Shown here: positions 35,154 to 44,602 of the stretch, piece after piece | How positions within the stretch are numbered: the stretch's first letter is position 1 | Layout of the letters: every line of letters begins with the position of its first letter | Assembly: GCF_001922575.1 (NCBI RefSeq) | Contig: NZ_MRCI01000001.1 | Coordinates: 1,612,001-1,676,000 of the forward strand | Origin: Neptunomonas phycophila | Lineage (GTDB): Bacteria; Pseudomonadota; Gammaproteobacteria; Pseudomonadales; Balneatricaceae | DNA length: 64,000 bases | Direction: 5' to 3' | Made by a program: the position numbers and the translations under genes | The notes under the pieces: generated by a model | What the model was told of the DNA's origin: nothing | The model's database searches: none | The model's input: the letters and a program-made list of their open reading frames with translations, nothing else

Positions 35154-37751
35154 GTGCTTGAAGCTTATCGTAAACATGTAGAAGAACGCGCCGCTGAAGG
35201 CGTGCCACCAAAGCCACTTGATGCTGATCAAACTGCATCACTAGTTGAGCTTCTAAAAAACCCACCTGCTGGCGAAGAAGAGTTCCTCGTTGACTTGCTG
35301 AGCAATCGTGTTCCAGCCGGTGTTGACCAAGCTGCTTATGTTAAAGCAGGCTTCTTAGCGGCGATCGCTAAGGGTGAAGCAACCTCCCCTCTGATCAGTA
35401 AAGTAAAAGCTGTTGAATTGTTGGGTACTATGTTGGGTGGTTATAACATCCAGCCGTTGATTGCTGCACTAGATGATAATGAACTAGCAGAAACAGCTGT
35501 TCATGCTTTATCTCACACTCTGCTTATGTTTGATGCGTTTTATGACGTTAAAGAAAAAGCAGATGCAGGCAATGAACACGCTAAAAAAATTATGCAATCT
35601 TGGGCTGATGCTGAATGGTTTACCTCTAAGCCAGCAGTACCTGAAAAAATCACTGTAACGGTATTTAAAGTACCGGGTGAAACCAATACGGATGATTTAT
35701 CACCCGCACCTGACGCATTTACTCGCCCAGACATTCCATTGCACGCCAATGCAATGCTTAAAATGTCTCGTGAAGGCATTGAGCCTGAGGTCGATGGCGT
35801 TAAAGGCCCTATCGCGCAAATCGAAGCCGTTAAAGCTAAAGGCTTCCCTGTTGCTTACGTAGGTGACGTTGTGGGTACGGGCTCTTCTCGTAAGTCTGCA
35901 ACCAACTCTGTGTTGTGGTTCTTTGGGGATGATATCCCACACGTACCTAACAAGCGTGCTGGCGGTTTCTGTTTCGGTAGTAAAATTGCTCCTATCTTCT
36001 ATAACACAATGGAAGATGCAGGCGCATTGCCAATCGAAATGGACGTAGACAAAATGAAAATGGGCGACGTTATCGACGTTTACCCATATGAAGGCAAAGC
36101 CGTTAATCACGAAACGGGTGAAGAGCTTTGTACTTTCAGCCTTAAGACTCAAGTCTTGCTAGACGAAGTTCGTGCTGGCGGCCGTATTCCATTGATCATC
36201 GGCCGTGGTTTGACTACGCGTGCTCGTGAAGCACTAGGCTTACCTGTTTCTGACCTTTTCCGTACTCCGGATCAGCCAGCAGACACAGGTAAAGGTTATA
36301 CCCTAGCTCAAAAAATGGTAGGCAAAGCCTGCGGTATCGAGGGTGTTCGCCCAGGTACGTACTGCGAACCAAAAATGACGACTGTCGGCTCTCAGGATAC
36401 AACGGGACCAATGACCCGTGATGAGCTAAAAGACCTTGCTTGCCTTGGCTTCTCTGCAGATTTAACCATGCAGTCTTTCTGCCACACCTCGGCGTATCCT
36501 AAGCCTGTTGACGTGCAAACTCACCACACTCTTCCTGATTTCATCATGAACCGTGGCGGTGTATCTTTGCGTCCAGGAGACGGTGTCATCCACTCGTGGT
36601 TAAACCGTATGCTACTTCCAGATACAGTAGGTACAGGCGGTGACTCTCATACGCGTTTCCCTATCGGTATCTCTTTCCCAGCGGGTTCAGGCCTTGTTGC
36701 CTTTGCTGCTGCGACAGGCGTTATGCCATTGGATATGCCTGAATCAGTATTGGTTCGTTTTAAAGGCAAACGCAACCCAGGTATCACGCTACGTGACCTT
36801 GTACACGCTATTCCATACTACGCTATCCAAGAAGGTCTCTTAACTGTTGAAAAAGCAGGTAAGAAAAACATCTTCTCTGGTCGCGTTCTTGAGATCGAAG
36901 GCCTTGACGACCTGACCGTTGAGCAAGCGTTTGAGTTATCTGATGCTTCTGCTGAGCGTTCTGCTGCAGGCTGTACCATCACGTTAGGTGAAGACTCAGT
37001 TGCTGAATACTTACGTTCTAACATTGTGATGCTGAAGTGGATGATCGCTGAAGGTTACGGTGATGTTCGTACTATTGAACGTCGTATTGAAGGAATGGAA
37101 GAGTGGCTAGCTAACCCTAGTTTGATGCGTGCTGATGCAGACGCAGAATACGAAGCCGTTATCGAGATCGACCTTGCAGATATCAAAGAGCCTATTCTGT
37201 GTGCGCCTAACGACCCAGATGACGCGCGTTTGCTATCAACTGTCCAAGGCGAAAAGATCGATGAAGTGTTCGTTGGTTCTTGTATGACTAACATCGGTCA
37301 CTTCCGTGCCGCTGGTAAGTTGTTGGATGCTGCAGGTACCTCTATCCCGACTCGTATGTGGATTGCTCCACCAACGAAGATGGATGCGGCTCAGCTTTCT
37401 GATGAAGGCTACTACAACATCTTTGGCAAAGCCGGTGCGCGCATTGAAACACCAGGGTGTTCATTGTGCATGGGTAACCAAGCGCGTGTAGCTGACAAAT
37501 CGACTGTAGTTTCTACATCGACTCGTAACTTCCCTAACCGTCTAGGTAACGGCGCGAATGTATACCTAGCTTCAGCTGAGCTTGCTTCTGTTGCAGCCGT
37601 AACAGGTAAGCTACCGACCGTTGCTGAATACATGGAATACGCTAACCGCATCGATAGCATGGCTGGTGATATCTATCGCTACCTAAACTTCGATAAGATG
37701 GATGCGTACACGTCAAAAGCTTCTACTGTCATCAAAACAGTTGAGGCCTAA
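35154..37751 (+). CDS. acnB: Bifunctional aconitate hydratase 2 / 2-methylisocitrate dehydratase
   Basis: A TCA cycle enzyme (865 aa, the same length as E. coli AcnB) isomerising citrate and isocitrate; AcnB also hydrates 2-methyl-cis-aconitate in the methylcitrate cycle. The [4Fe-4S] ligands are C710 ([10 protein letters not shown]), C769 and C772 ([10 protein letters not shown]), the same numbers as in E. coli. The N-terminal HEAT-like domain and swivel domain order is the AcnB order. GTG 35154 follows GAGGG by seven bases. AcnB without its cluster can bind mRNA in E. coli. The upstream operator shared with prpE fits the methylcitrate role. Confidence 0.98.
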   Translation: MLEAYRKHVEERAAEGVPPKPLDADQTASLVELLKNPPAGEEEFLVDLLSNRVPAGVDQAAYVKAGFLAAIAKGEATSPLISKVKAVELLGTMLGGYNIQPLIAALDDNELAETAVHALSHTLLMFDAFYDVKEKADAGNEHAKKIMQSWADAEWFTSKPAVPEKITVTVFKVPGETNTDDLSPAPDAFTRPDIPLHANAMLKMSREGIEPEVDGVKGPIAQIEAVKAKGFPVAYVGDVVGTGSSRKSATNSVLWFFGDDIPHVPNKRAGGFCFGSKIAPIFYNTMEDAGALPIEMDVDKMKMGDVIDVYPYEGKAVNHETGEELCTFSLKTQVLLDEVRAGGRIPLIIGRGLTTRAREALGLPVSDLFRTPDQPADTGKGYTLAQKMVGKACGIEGVRPGTYCEPKMTTVGSQDTTGPMTRDELKDLACLGFSADLTMQSFCHTSAYPKPVDVQTHHTLPDFIMNRGGVSLRPGDGVIHSWLNRMLLPDTVGTGGDSHTRFPIGISFPAGSGLVAFAAATGVMPLDMPESVLVRFKGKRNPGITLRDLVHAIPYYAIQEGLLTVEKAGKKNIFSGRVLEIEGLDDLTVEQAFELSDASAERSAAGCTITLGEDSVAEYLRSNIVMLKWMIAEGYGDVRTIERRIEGMEEWLANPSLMRADADAEYEAVIEIDLADIKEPILCAPNDPDDARLLSTVQGEKIDEVFVGSCMTNIGHFRAAGKLLDAAGTSIPTRMWIAPPTKMDAAQLSDEGYYNIFGKAGARIETPGCSLCMGNQARVADKSTVVSTSTRNFPNRLGNGANVYLASAELASVAAVTGKLPTVAEYMEYANRIDSMAGDIYRYLNFDKMDAYTSKASTVIKTVEA

Positions 37752-37783
37752 GCGCAACTACCGAATGCTCTAAGCATTCTTAT

Positions 37784-37812
37784 AAAGCCCGTCATTAGAC
37801 GGGCTTTTTTGT
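37784..37812 (+). terminator. Terminator of acnB
   Basis: AAAGCCCGTC-ATTA-GACGGGCTTT followed by a T run. Confidence 0.92.
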
Positions 37813-37868
37813 TTTAGAACAAATTTTATTACAATAGTGTTTTTAGACTACGTACTGGAAAGATAACC

Positions 37869-38291
37869 ATGCAAAAGCCCGATACTGATACCCCAATTAC
37901 CGCGACTAACGAAACCAATCAGACTAAAAATGGCTTTTTAGCGCTTGTATCGAAAATGGCATTTGATGAGCAATTACCCATCAGGTTCATGTTTAAGACA
38001 GTGCCCGAGCACCTAAACGATACCGGATGGCGCATGTATACAGGTTACGAATCACAAGAATACGTCGAGAATGAACTGGCTAACTTAGTCCCCATTCCAT
38101 TAGACAAAATGACCGCCATGGACAGTTCTTTAAAAGAACTGGTCACTTACAATGCAGGTACTGTATGGGAGCGTGCACCCGATAGTGAAAATGGGTGGGA
38201 GCGAGTTTACGATTTTAAGATCCCTTCACCTGCCGTTGATGTTGATATTACCAACGATGTAGATCGCTTTAACCAGCCCGAAGTTCTGTAA
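37869..38291 (+). CDS. DUF2185-domain protein
   Basis: A 140-aa soluble protein. After a 30-residue tail comes LVSKMAFDEQLPIRFMFK, then DTGWRMYTGYESQEYV and LVPIPLDKMTAMDSSLKEL, which is the DUF2185 arrangement (also called an immunity-protein-like fold in some contexts). No toxin gene is adjacent, so an immunity role is not supported. The ribosome site is GGAAAGATAACC before ATG 37869. Function unknown. Confidence 0.8.
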   Translation: MQKPDTDTPITATNETNQTKNGFLALVSKMAFDEQLPIRFMFKTVPEHLNDTGWRMYTGYESQEYVENELANLVPIPLDKMTAMDSSLKELVTYNAGTVWERAPDSENGWERVYDFKIPSPAVDVDITNDVDRFNQPEVL

Positions 38292-38308
38292 TTTTTTATT
38301 TACTAGCG

Positions 38309-38336
38309 CTTGAAAGCACAAAATTACGCCTTATAT
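38309..38336 (+). promoter_or_regulatory. Sigma-32 heat-shock promoter of hsp20
   Basis: CTTGAAA (38309-38315), a 13-base spacer and CCTTATAT (38329-38336) closely follow the sigma-32 pattern CTTGAAA-N11-15-CCCCATnT. Confidence 0.8.
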
Positions 38337-38342
38337 AAAAGT

Positions 38343-38432
38343 TAACCGGGGCTCATAAGAGGCCGGTTATTTAGCCGGATCGCAAGGTCGGCATTCTTTT
38401 AAAACATATTGCTTAAATTTGAGGATATGAAA
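38343..38432 (+). ncRNA. ROSE-type RNA thermometer in the hsp20 leader
   Basis: The leader folds into three successive hairpins. Hairpin 1 (38343-38369) pairs TAACCGG with CCGGTTA; hairpin 2 (38374-38392) has a GCAA tetraloop. The last (38406-38428) pairs ATATTGCT with the ribosome site region GAGGATAT. In it TTGCT faces AGGA, the ROSE consensus with a G-G pair, so melting at high temperature would free the ribosome site. ROSE elements precede small heat-shock genes in many proteobacteria. Folding is by hand. Confidence 0.75.
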
Positions 38433-38852
38433 ATGCGTAATTTTGATTTAACACCTTTATACCGTTCTGCTATTGGTTTTGATCGCCTAGCCAACATGAT
38501 TGATACCGCTAATCGTAACGAGCAACAGCCAGCATTTCCGCCATATAATATTGAGCTATTAGGCGAGAATGAATATCGGATTACGATGGCTATTGCAGGC
38601 TTTTCAAAAGAAGAGCTGGACATCCAATCAGAGTCTGGCAGCCTAACTATTAAGGGCGCTAAGGCCGCTGACGAAGCAGAGCGCACTTACCTCTACCAAG
38701 GTATTGCGGGTCGAAATTTTGAACGTCGTTTCCAACTAGCTGATCACGTCAAAGTGGTTAAGGCAAGTGTTGAGAACGGCCTGCTGCATGTCGATCTAGT
38801 AAGGGAAGTCCCTGAAGCTATGAAAGCTCGCCAAATTCCTATCGAAAGCTAA
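38433..38852 (+). CDS. ibpA: Small heat-shock protein of the Hsp20/IbpA type
   Basis: A 139-aa ATP-independent holdase that binds unfolding proteins. ATG 38433 is chosen with GAGG eight bases upstream. The alpha-crystallin domain spans about 35-125 (YNIELLGENEYRITMAIAGF, LTIKGAK, RNFERRFQLADHVKV, ENGLLHVDLVREVPE) and the short tail contains IPI, the I-x-I oligomer motif. Expression is expected from sigma-32 and from the ROSE thermometer in the leader. A bidirectional-looking terminator follows. Confidence 0.94.
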   Translation: MRNFDLTPLYRSAIGFDRLANMIDTANRNEQQPAFPPYNIELLGENEYRITMAIAGFSKEELDIQSESGSLTIKGAKAADEAERTYLYQGIAGRNFERRFQLADHVKVVKASVENGLLHVDLVREVPEAMKARQIPIES

Positions 38853-38890
38853 GATCTGGCACTAGATACCAAACAGCGCACCGCACAATC

Positions 38891-38920
38891 AAAAAAGGAG
38901 ATTTTCACATCTCCTTTTTT
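38891..38920 (+). terminator. Terminator of hsp20
   Basis: AAAAAAGGAGAT pairs with ATCTCCTTTTTT around a six-base loop, with a T run. Confidence 0.92.
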
Positions 38921-39006
38921 AGTGTCCGCTATTTCTTACCTGTCACAATTCTTACAAAAACTCTGCGTAAACTGCTTATCATAAAACCACTTTTCGCAGG
39001 TATGTA

Positions 39007-41688
39007 ATGACTTCTTTTACGCCCTCAACATTTTATCTCTCCCTTCGAGCAGACTTCGAAAATTTTTTATCTCAACAAGCAACAGCATTTCCTGCCGACG
39101 AAACGTTAAAAATCGATCTACATTGCCATGATAAAAACAGTGACATACCCGATGAGCTTTGGGGAAGATTACTTAGACTCCCGGAGACTTGGTTAAAGAC
39201 AAATGATCTGGTGAAATCACTCAACCGGAGTAAAGTTGATGTCATCACCATCACCAATCACAATAACGCCCGTTCCTGCTGGGAACTAGAAGAGCAAGGC
39301 ATTGATAACCTGACCGGTGCCGAATTTACTTGTCACTTCCCTAATAACGAATTAAGTATTCACGTTCTCACGTATGGATTCACACGCGAGCAAGAGGCAC
39401 AACTAAATGAGCTTCGTCATAACATCATTGAATTTGCTCGTTATTGTCATCGCAACGAGTTAGTCACGGTTCTTCCTCACCCACTGTATTTTTACACCCA
39501 TAAGAATAAACCTGATATTGAGTTGCTGGAGTTATTTGCCGTACTTTTTACACGCTTTGAAGTGCTTAACGGACAACGTGGCTACTGGCAAAACCAGTTA
39601 ACACGTCAATGGGTATTGAGCTTGGATCAAGATACCGTCGAAGCCTATGCTAAGAAGCACGATTTAAACCCCTTTGATTTCAACGAAGCCCCTTTTCACA
39701 AAAGTATGACCGGTGGATCAGACGACCATAACGGTATTTTTGCTGGGCGAACAGGCACCTTGGTTCACATACCTAATCTACAAGAAAAGTTAAAAACACA
39801 GTCCAAATCTTCATTGATTTTACAAGGGCTACGTGAAGGGCGCACCGCCCCTTATGGCGAAGTCGGGGAAGAAGAGAAGCTAACCGTCACATTCCTCGAT
39901 TATTTTGCGCAAGTCGCTATTAATATGGAAGATCCTGGACTGATAAGGCTTATGCTTCACAAAGGTGACTTAAAGGATAAGCTTTTATGTCTAGGCATCA
40001 GCAATGCCATGCAGGAGCTGAAGCGACACAAATACACACTCACGTTCCTTAAAACATTCCATGAAGCGTTATCAGGCACTAAGCCTGCTTTACTCACCGA
40101 ACTTGGCGTTAGCAAGCCATTCAAACCCGTTATCAAATCAGTCAAAAAAATTGCTAAAACCCAGCGCAAAGACCCCGACCAATTTTTAAACGTGATCCGT
40201 CAGGCGGTTCCCGAAATTTTCCACACGGTTACCAGCTTGTTCTTTTCGCGACTAAACGAGCACCTGCAGTCAGAACTGAATCACCAGCCCATACAAATGA
40301 ACGATGATTGGGTTAAACGCTTTGAAGTCCCTACACATATCCGTGCTTTAATTAACGGTAGCCGAAACAGCTTAGGAGAAAGGTCTACACCCGATGACAT
40401 GACATCACTTAATGTTGGCAAGCTCATGGACCAGATCACATTTCCTGCGCTTGCCTGTGGCGTTTTAGTCGGTGCTTCATTCACGGCCAGCCAAGTTATC
40501 TATAACAATCGTACCTTTCTTAACGATCTTGCTGATAACTTAGGTACGGCTCAACATCCCGAGCGCGTTCTGTGGTTAACCGACTCATTTTGCGATCGTA
40601 ACGGCGTCTCATCCGCTCTGCAAACCACGTTAAAAGCCATTCAGAAAAACGACTACCCTATTGATATCTTAACGTGCCATCCTGAGCTAAAAAGTGAAGA
40701 TCACCTCATCGTAATGGAGCCTGTAAGCCAATTTAAAATTCGCCGGTTTGATAATCAAGCATTTCATATCCCTGACATTTTGACGTTGCAGCGCATCTTT
40801 GAGCAAGGCGGCTACGACAGAATTATCTGCTCGACTGAGTTCTTTATGGGAGCATTTGCGTTATTTTTAAGTAAGGCATTTAGTGTCCCTGCTTACTTTT
40901 ACATGCACACAGACTGGATGGAATTTATTAATCGAACAACACAATTAAACACTCATGAATCCGATCGTATTAGACGCATGTTAAGGGCTTACTACCAACA
41001 GTTTGATGGCATTTTCACACTCAACAACGATCATAGAGATTGGCTCATCAGCCCAGATATGGGACTGGAAGCACACAAAGTATTTTTAACTGCTCACTGG
41101 GTGGAACCAACTCACCAACCTGATAAAAAGAAGAAATCGGCTAACAAGCAGCCAACATCCAGCTTTTCTACTTGCCCTATACTCTTGTACGCAGGGCGCA
41201 TTAGCGAGGAAAAAGGGGTTTTTGATCTTCCAGAAATAATGGAACGAATCACCAAACACATACCCGATGTAAAGCTAATTATTGCGGGTACAGGGCCAGC
41301 TGAAGAGCAACTCAAGATGCTCCTACCCAATGCATCATTCACGGGTTGGATTGATAAAAAAACACTCTATATGCACTACCAACATGCCGACTTATTACTG
41401 CTTCCCTCTCGGTTCGATACCTTTGGCTGTGTTGTTCTAGAAGCCATGAGCAATGGTTTACCAGTCATCGCGTTTGACGAAAAAGGCCCTAAAGAAATAA
41501 TCCTTGATAATGAAACTGGGTATCTTGTAGATGACCCAGAGCAAATGGCGAATAAGGCCATCAAATACTTGGGTAATCCCAAAAAACAAAATGCTTTTAG
41601 AAACAACGCGATTGAACGGGCCAATGAATTTTCGGCAGAACCCATCATTGAGAAATTACTGGGCGATGTAGGTATTCATACCCAGTAA
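39007..41688 (+). CDS. PHP-domain and GT4 glycosyltransferase fusion
   Basis: An 893-aa protein with two recognisable parts. Residues about 30-290 are a PHP phosphoesterase domain: IDLHCH (H39, H41), ITITNHNN near 80, VLPHPLYFY and GGSDDHNGIFAGRT near 237 give the metal ligands. Residues about 505-890 are a GT-B glycosyltransferase of family 4: YAGRISEEKG near 727, LIIAGTGPAEEQL, and SRFDTFGCVVLEAMSNGLPVIAF with the E-x7-E-like catalytic loop. The segment between is helical and unassigned. No signal peptide. The combination suggests a sugar-phosphate hydrolase linked to glycan or glycolipid transfer; the product is unknown. It overlaps cobS by 33 bases at its 3' end. Confidence 0.85.
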   Translation: MTSFTPSTFYLSLRADFENFLSQQATAFPADETLKIDLHCHDKNSDIPDELWGRLLRLPETWLKTNDLVKSLNRSKVDVITITNHNNARSCWELEEQGIDNLTGAEFTCHFPNNELSIHVLTYGFTREQEAQLNELRHNIIEFARYCHRNELVTVLPHPLYFYTHKNKPDIELLELFAVLFTRFEVLNGQRGYWQNQLTRQWVLSLDQDTVEAYAKKHDLNPFDFNEAPFHKSMTGGSDDHNGIFAGRTGTLVHIPNLQEKLKTQSKSSLILQGLREGRTAPYGEVGEEEKLTVTFLDYFAQVAINMEDPGLIRLMLHKGDLKDKLLCLGISNAMQELKRHKYTLTFLKTFHEALSGTKPALLTELGVSKPFKPVIKSVKKIAKTQRKDPDQFLNVIRQAVPEIFHTVTSLFFSRLNEHLQSELNHQPIQMNDDWVKRFEVPTHIRALINGSRNSLGERSTPDDMTSLNVGKLMDQITFPALACGVLVGASFTASQVIYNNRTFLNDLADNLGTAQHPERVLWLTDSFCDRNGVSSALQTTLKAIQKNDYPIDILTCHPELKSEDHLIVMEPVSQFKIRRFDNQAFHIPDILTLQRIFEQGGYDRIICSTEFFMGAFALFLSKAFSVPAYFYMHTDWMEFINRTTQLNTHESDRIRRMLRAYYQQFDGIFTLNNDHRDWLISPDMGLEAHKVFLTAHWVEPTHQPDKKKKSANKQPTSSFSTCPILLYAGRISEEKGVFDLPEIMERITKHIPDVKLIIAGTGPAEEQLKMLLPNASFTGWIDKKTLYMHYQHADLLLLPSRFDTFGCVVLEAMSNGLPVIAFDEKGPKEIILDNETGYLVDDPEQMANKAIKYLGNPKKQNAFRNNAIERANEFSAEPIIEKLLGDVGIHTQ

Positions 41689-42432
41689 GATAGCTAATTC
41701 GATCAGCTCAATGGTGGCACCGGCGGTATCGCCTGTCGTGCCCTGCAATCGGTTTAGCATGACTCGTCGGCACATCCATAACACCGCTGCGCTTATCACT
41801 AGCGCGAGCGGAGATAGCCAAAGAGCTCCTATAACCGCACATACCAAAGGCCACAGTATGGTCGACGGCGTTATATGTTCAATCCAAGAGCTGGCTATAC
41901 CGCCGGCTCTGACATAAGGCGTTGTCACTAACAAACACATGACAGCGACCCGAGCCAGCAAGGGGGCGACTAAAAGCGCTACACACAAGTGCGAGCATTT
42001 GCCAGATTCCATTAAATTAGCCAAGGCCGCAAACTTCATCAAGCACACTAAAATCAGAACAACAGCCCCAGTTACGCCAACACAAGGGTCTTTCATGATC
42101 CTGAGCGTCTTTTCTCGATCGCCTAGCCCTCCCATCCAGCCATCAGCAGCATCAGCTAAACCATCTAGATGCAGGGCTCCTGTTAGCGCAACCCATACAA
42201 ACAGGGTCACGGCTGCCGGCAAAACGACAGCGTGTGCAGAAAAGGCCCAGGTTGATATAGCGTGCGCTAACACCAGCAAACAACCTAGAACTAAGCCAAC
42301 AGCTGGGTAATACAGTAATGCTCTTCTTTGTAGTTCAAGAGTCCACTCTAACCTCACCGGAACAGGCAGTAATGTTAAAAACTGAGTGGCAGCCAGAAAC
42401 GCATTAACGTGTGCTAATAAATATGGTTTCAT
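41656..42432 (-). CDS. cobS: Adenosylcobinamide-GDP ribazoletransferase (cobalamin synthase)
   Basis: Joins adenosylcobinamide-GDP to alpha-ribazole (phosphate) in the inner membrane, the last joining step of B12 synthesis. The protein has 258 aa from ATG 42432; a TTG at 42468 is rejected since AGGGTA precedes the ATG. TLLPVPV opens the protein, and GALHLDGLADAADGWMGG is the conserved acidic loop; about six membrane segments. Last gene of the cob operon, 28 bases after cobC. Its 3' end runs 33 bases into the convergent glycosyltransferase gene. Confidence 0.94.
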   Translation of the reverse strand: MKPYLLAHVNAFLAATQFLTLLPVPVRLEWTLELQRRALLYYPAVGLVLGCLLVLAHAISTWAFSAHAVVLPAAVTLFVWVALTGALHLDGLADAADGWMGGLGDREKTLRIMKDPCVGVTGAVVLILVCLMKFAALANLMESGKCSHLCVALLVAPLLARVAVMCLLVTTPYVRAGGIASSWIEHITPSTILWPLVCAVIGALWLSPLALVISAAVLWMCRRVMLNRLQGTTGDTAGATIELIELAILLGMNTYIAQ

Positions 42433-42460
42433 TGTATGTACCCTACGAGATTCTGGGAGC

Positions 42461-43000
42461 TTACCCAATTAGCCGGTGCAAACTGGCATGCTTAACCTCC
42501 ACCGCGAACATCTCACTAGCAGGCTTATCGTGGAGTATGCAGTGGATTGCTTTAATGACTCCACCATGCGTAATCAAGAGAACACGGCGGTCAGCTGTTG
42601 CTTGCATCGATTGCAACCCTCGACCTACTCGCTTAAAAAAATGACTAAGCGTTTCCCCGTTGGGCGGCGTAAAAACAAGCGGGTTTTGCCAAAACTGTTC
42701 TAATTGTCCAGGCCATAATGCCATGATTTTTTTAGCCGTCAGGCCATCCCAGTCCCCGAAATTAAACTCTTGGAAGTTCGGATTTATTGCTACAGGACAT
42801 GATAAACCAGCCCATTCCTGAGCAAAGTCAGCACAGCGACGCAAAGGCGAAGTGATGACACAGTCATAATCCTTTGCCGAAAGCCCATGCAGAGCTTCTT
42901 CCATTTGGGAAACACCGAAGGGTGTCAGCAATGCATCCGTCACGCCTAAATAACAATGACCTGCGGTGGTTTCACCATGGCGCAAAGCCTCTACAACCAT
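42461..43000 (-). CDS. cobC: Alpha-ribazole phosphatase (histidine phosphatase family)
   Basis: Removes the phosphate from alpha-ribazole 5'-phosphate, or from adenosylcobalamin 5'-phosphate. ATG 43000 (179 aa) puts the catalytic RHGE at residue 7, as usual in this family; ATG 43057 would add an atypical basic leader inside cobT. The second catalytic His is in LLITHGGVIKAI and the NFGDWDGL loop is present. It starts five bases after the cobT stop. Confidence 0.9.
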   Translation of the reverse strand: MVVEALRHGETTAGHCYLGVTDALLTPFGVSQMEEALHGLSAKDYDCVITSPLRRCADFAQEWAGLSCPVAINPNFQEFNFGDWDGLTAKKIMALWPGQLEQFWQNPLVFTPPNGETLSHFFKRVGRGLQSMQATADRRVLLITHGGVIKAIHCILHDKPASEMFAVEVKHASLHRLIG

Positions 43001-43004
43001 TGAA

Positions 43005-44072
43005 TTAATACTCACTTTGCTCTGACACAGCCGCTTCTTCAAATGTTGCCATATCATTGTGCCATGCGCAGGCTAACCGGATGAGCGGTATACAAGCCGC
43101 TGCACCACTACCTTCACCTAGTCTCATTCCTAAATCCAGTAAAGGTACTTGGTTGGGAAAGGCCTTAATCAGTAGCTGATAACCAGGCTCTGCCGATTGA
43201 TGCGAGAAAATAAACCAATCAAGAACGCTAGGATTAATGCGATACGCAACTAAAGCCGCCACTGTACAAATAAAGCCATCCACAATAACGGGTATCCCTA
43301 GTTGAGCACAGCGTATATAGCCTCCTACCAAAGCTGCTATCTCGAAGCCTCCTAAGGATTTTAGAACCTGCAATGCATCGCGACCCGATAGGTTGTGACG
43401 CTTAAGCGCTAGGTCGATAACAGATGCTTTATGCTTAACACCATCTGCATTCAAACCGGTTCCAGGGCCAACTAAATCAGATACGTTGCAACCAAGTAAC
43501 ACCGTCGCTATTGCTGTTGCCGCACTCGTGTTTGCTATTCCCATCTCACCACCGATAAAGAGGCCTTCAGGCAAACAAGCACTTTCGGTAGCTTCTACAC
43601 CGACAAGCATTGCGCTGTTTAGTTGGTCACTACTCATAGCTGGTGACTGCGCAAAATTCGCAGTTTGCGGCGCAATAATGCGGTTTTTTACGACAGCTCC
43701 GCAGTCAACAGGGGCAACCGTACCTAGATTCCATACGTGTAAATTAGCTGAATTTTGTTTTGCTGCAACACAGATCGCCGCCCCGCCCCTAGCAAAGTTT
43801 TTAATCATTTCGGCAGTAACCGCTTGCGGAAAAGCTGATACACCCTCGGCAGCAATTCCATGGTCAGCAGCAAAAATATTGATAGAGATATTGTTGGCAG
43901 AGGGTCGTTGAGTCGCTTGCATCGCTGCTAATCGGATGGCTAATAATTCAAACGCACCTAAGGAACCCGCTGGTTTTGTTAATACTGCTTGTCGCTTTTG
44001 GGCAAGCTGAAGATGTTGCTGACTTAACGACTTACTGGCTTGTGTTAGCCAGCTCAATGTAGTGGACACCAT
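43005..44072 (-). CDS. cobT: Nicotinate-nucleotide-dimethylbenzimidazole phosphoribosyltransferase
   Basis: Makes alpha-ribazole phosphate from dimethylbenzimidazole and nicotinate mononucleotide for the lower ligand of cobalamin. A 355-aa protein with KPAGSLGAFELLA near the N-terminus, GGEMGIANTSAA in the middle and the catalytic Glu in LGEGSGAAACIPL. Length fits CobT (356 in Salmonella). It follows cobU by 23 bases. Confidence 0.95.
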   Translation of the reverse strand: MVSTTLSWLTQASKSLSQQHLQLAQKRQAVLTKPAGSLGAFELLAIRLAAMQATQRPSANNISINIFAADHGIAAEGVSAFPQAVTAEMIKNFARGGAAICVAAKQNSANLHVWNLGTVAPVDCGAVVKNRIIAPQTANFAQSPAMSSDQLNSAMLVGVEATESACLPEGLFIGGEMGIANTSAATAIATVLLGCNVSDLVGPGTGLNADGVKHKASVIDLALKRHNLSGRDALQVLKSLGGFEIAALVGGYIRCAQLGIPVIVDGFICTVAALVAYRINPSVLDWFIFSHQSAEPGYQLLIKAFPNQVPLLDLGMRLGEGSGAAACIPLIRLACAWHNDMATFEEAAVSEQSEY

Positions 44073-44095
44073 ATTATCCTAATATATAGTTGATG

Positions 44096-44602
44096 TTACT
44101 GTTTAACGGGCATAGGAATGCCTGCCACCATCAGGGTCACCTTGTCGGCTTTAGTGGCTACCGCCTGATGCAGCCAACCTGATTCATCACAAAACTGACG
44201 TGTTAGGCTTCCCATCGGCACAACCCCCATTCCTGTTTCATTAGACACAACAAAAACATCTGTTTGAGTCTCATCTAATGCGGACAATAACCGAGCTTTG
44301 TAAGCTGACACATCTCTCTCATCGCATAATAGGTTCGTCACCCACAAGGTCAAACAATCTATTAAAATACAATGATTTGAATAGGACTTATCAGAAATAA
44401 CCTTATCTATATCAAACGGCTCTTCCCTTGTTGTCCAGTGCTCAGGTCGGGAGCGCTGATGATGTAATATCCGATCCTGCATCTCACTATCATGCGCTTT
44501 CGCAGTGGCCAAATAGACAACAGGTTTTTTGCTCTGCTGAGCTAGCATTTCAGCGTAGCTAGTTTTGCCAGATCTAGCGCCGCCCAGAATAAAATGAATC
44601 AT
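44096..44602 (-). CDS. cobU: Adenosylcobinamide kinase / guanylyltransferase
   Basis: Phosphorylates adenosylcobinamide and then attaches GMP. A 168-aa protein starting [14 protein letters not shown] (P-loop), with [12 protein letters not shown], the guanylated His region [13 protein letters not shown], and [12 protein letters not shown]. Its ATG overlaps the cobQ stop by four bases. Usual family length. Confidence 0.95.
   Translation of the reverse strand: MIHFILGGARSGKTSYAEMLAQQSKKPVVYLATAKAHDSEMQDRILHHQRSRPEHWTTREEPFDIDKVISDKSYSNHCILIDCLTLWVTNLLCDERDVSAYKARLLSALDETQTDVFVVSNETGMGVVPMGSLTRQFCDESGWLHQAVATKADKVTLMVAGIPMPVKQ

Noticed and set aside
37869-38291. DUF2185 protein as part of a toxin-immunity pair
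   Set aside because: No toxin-like gene is adjacent; neighbours are acnB and hsp20.
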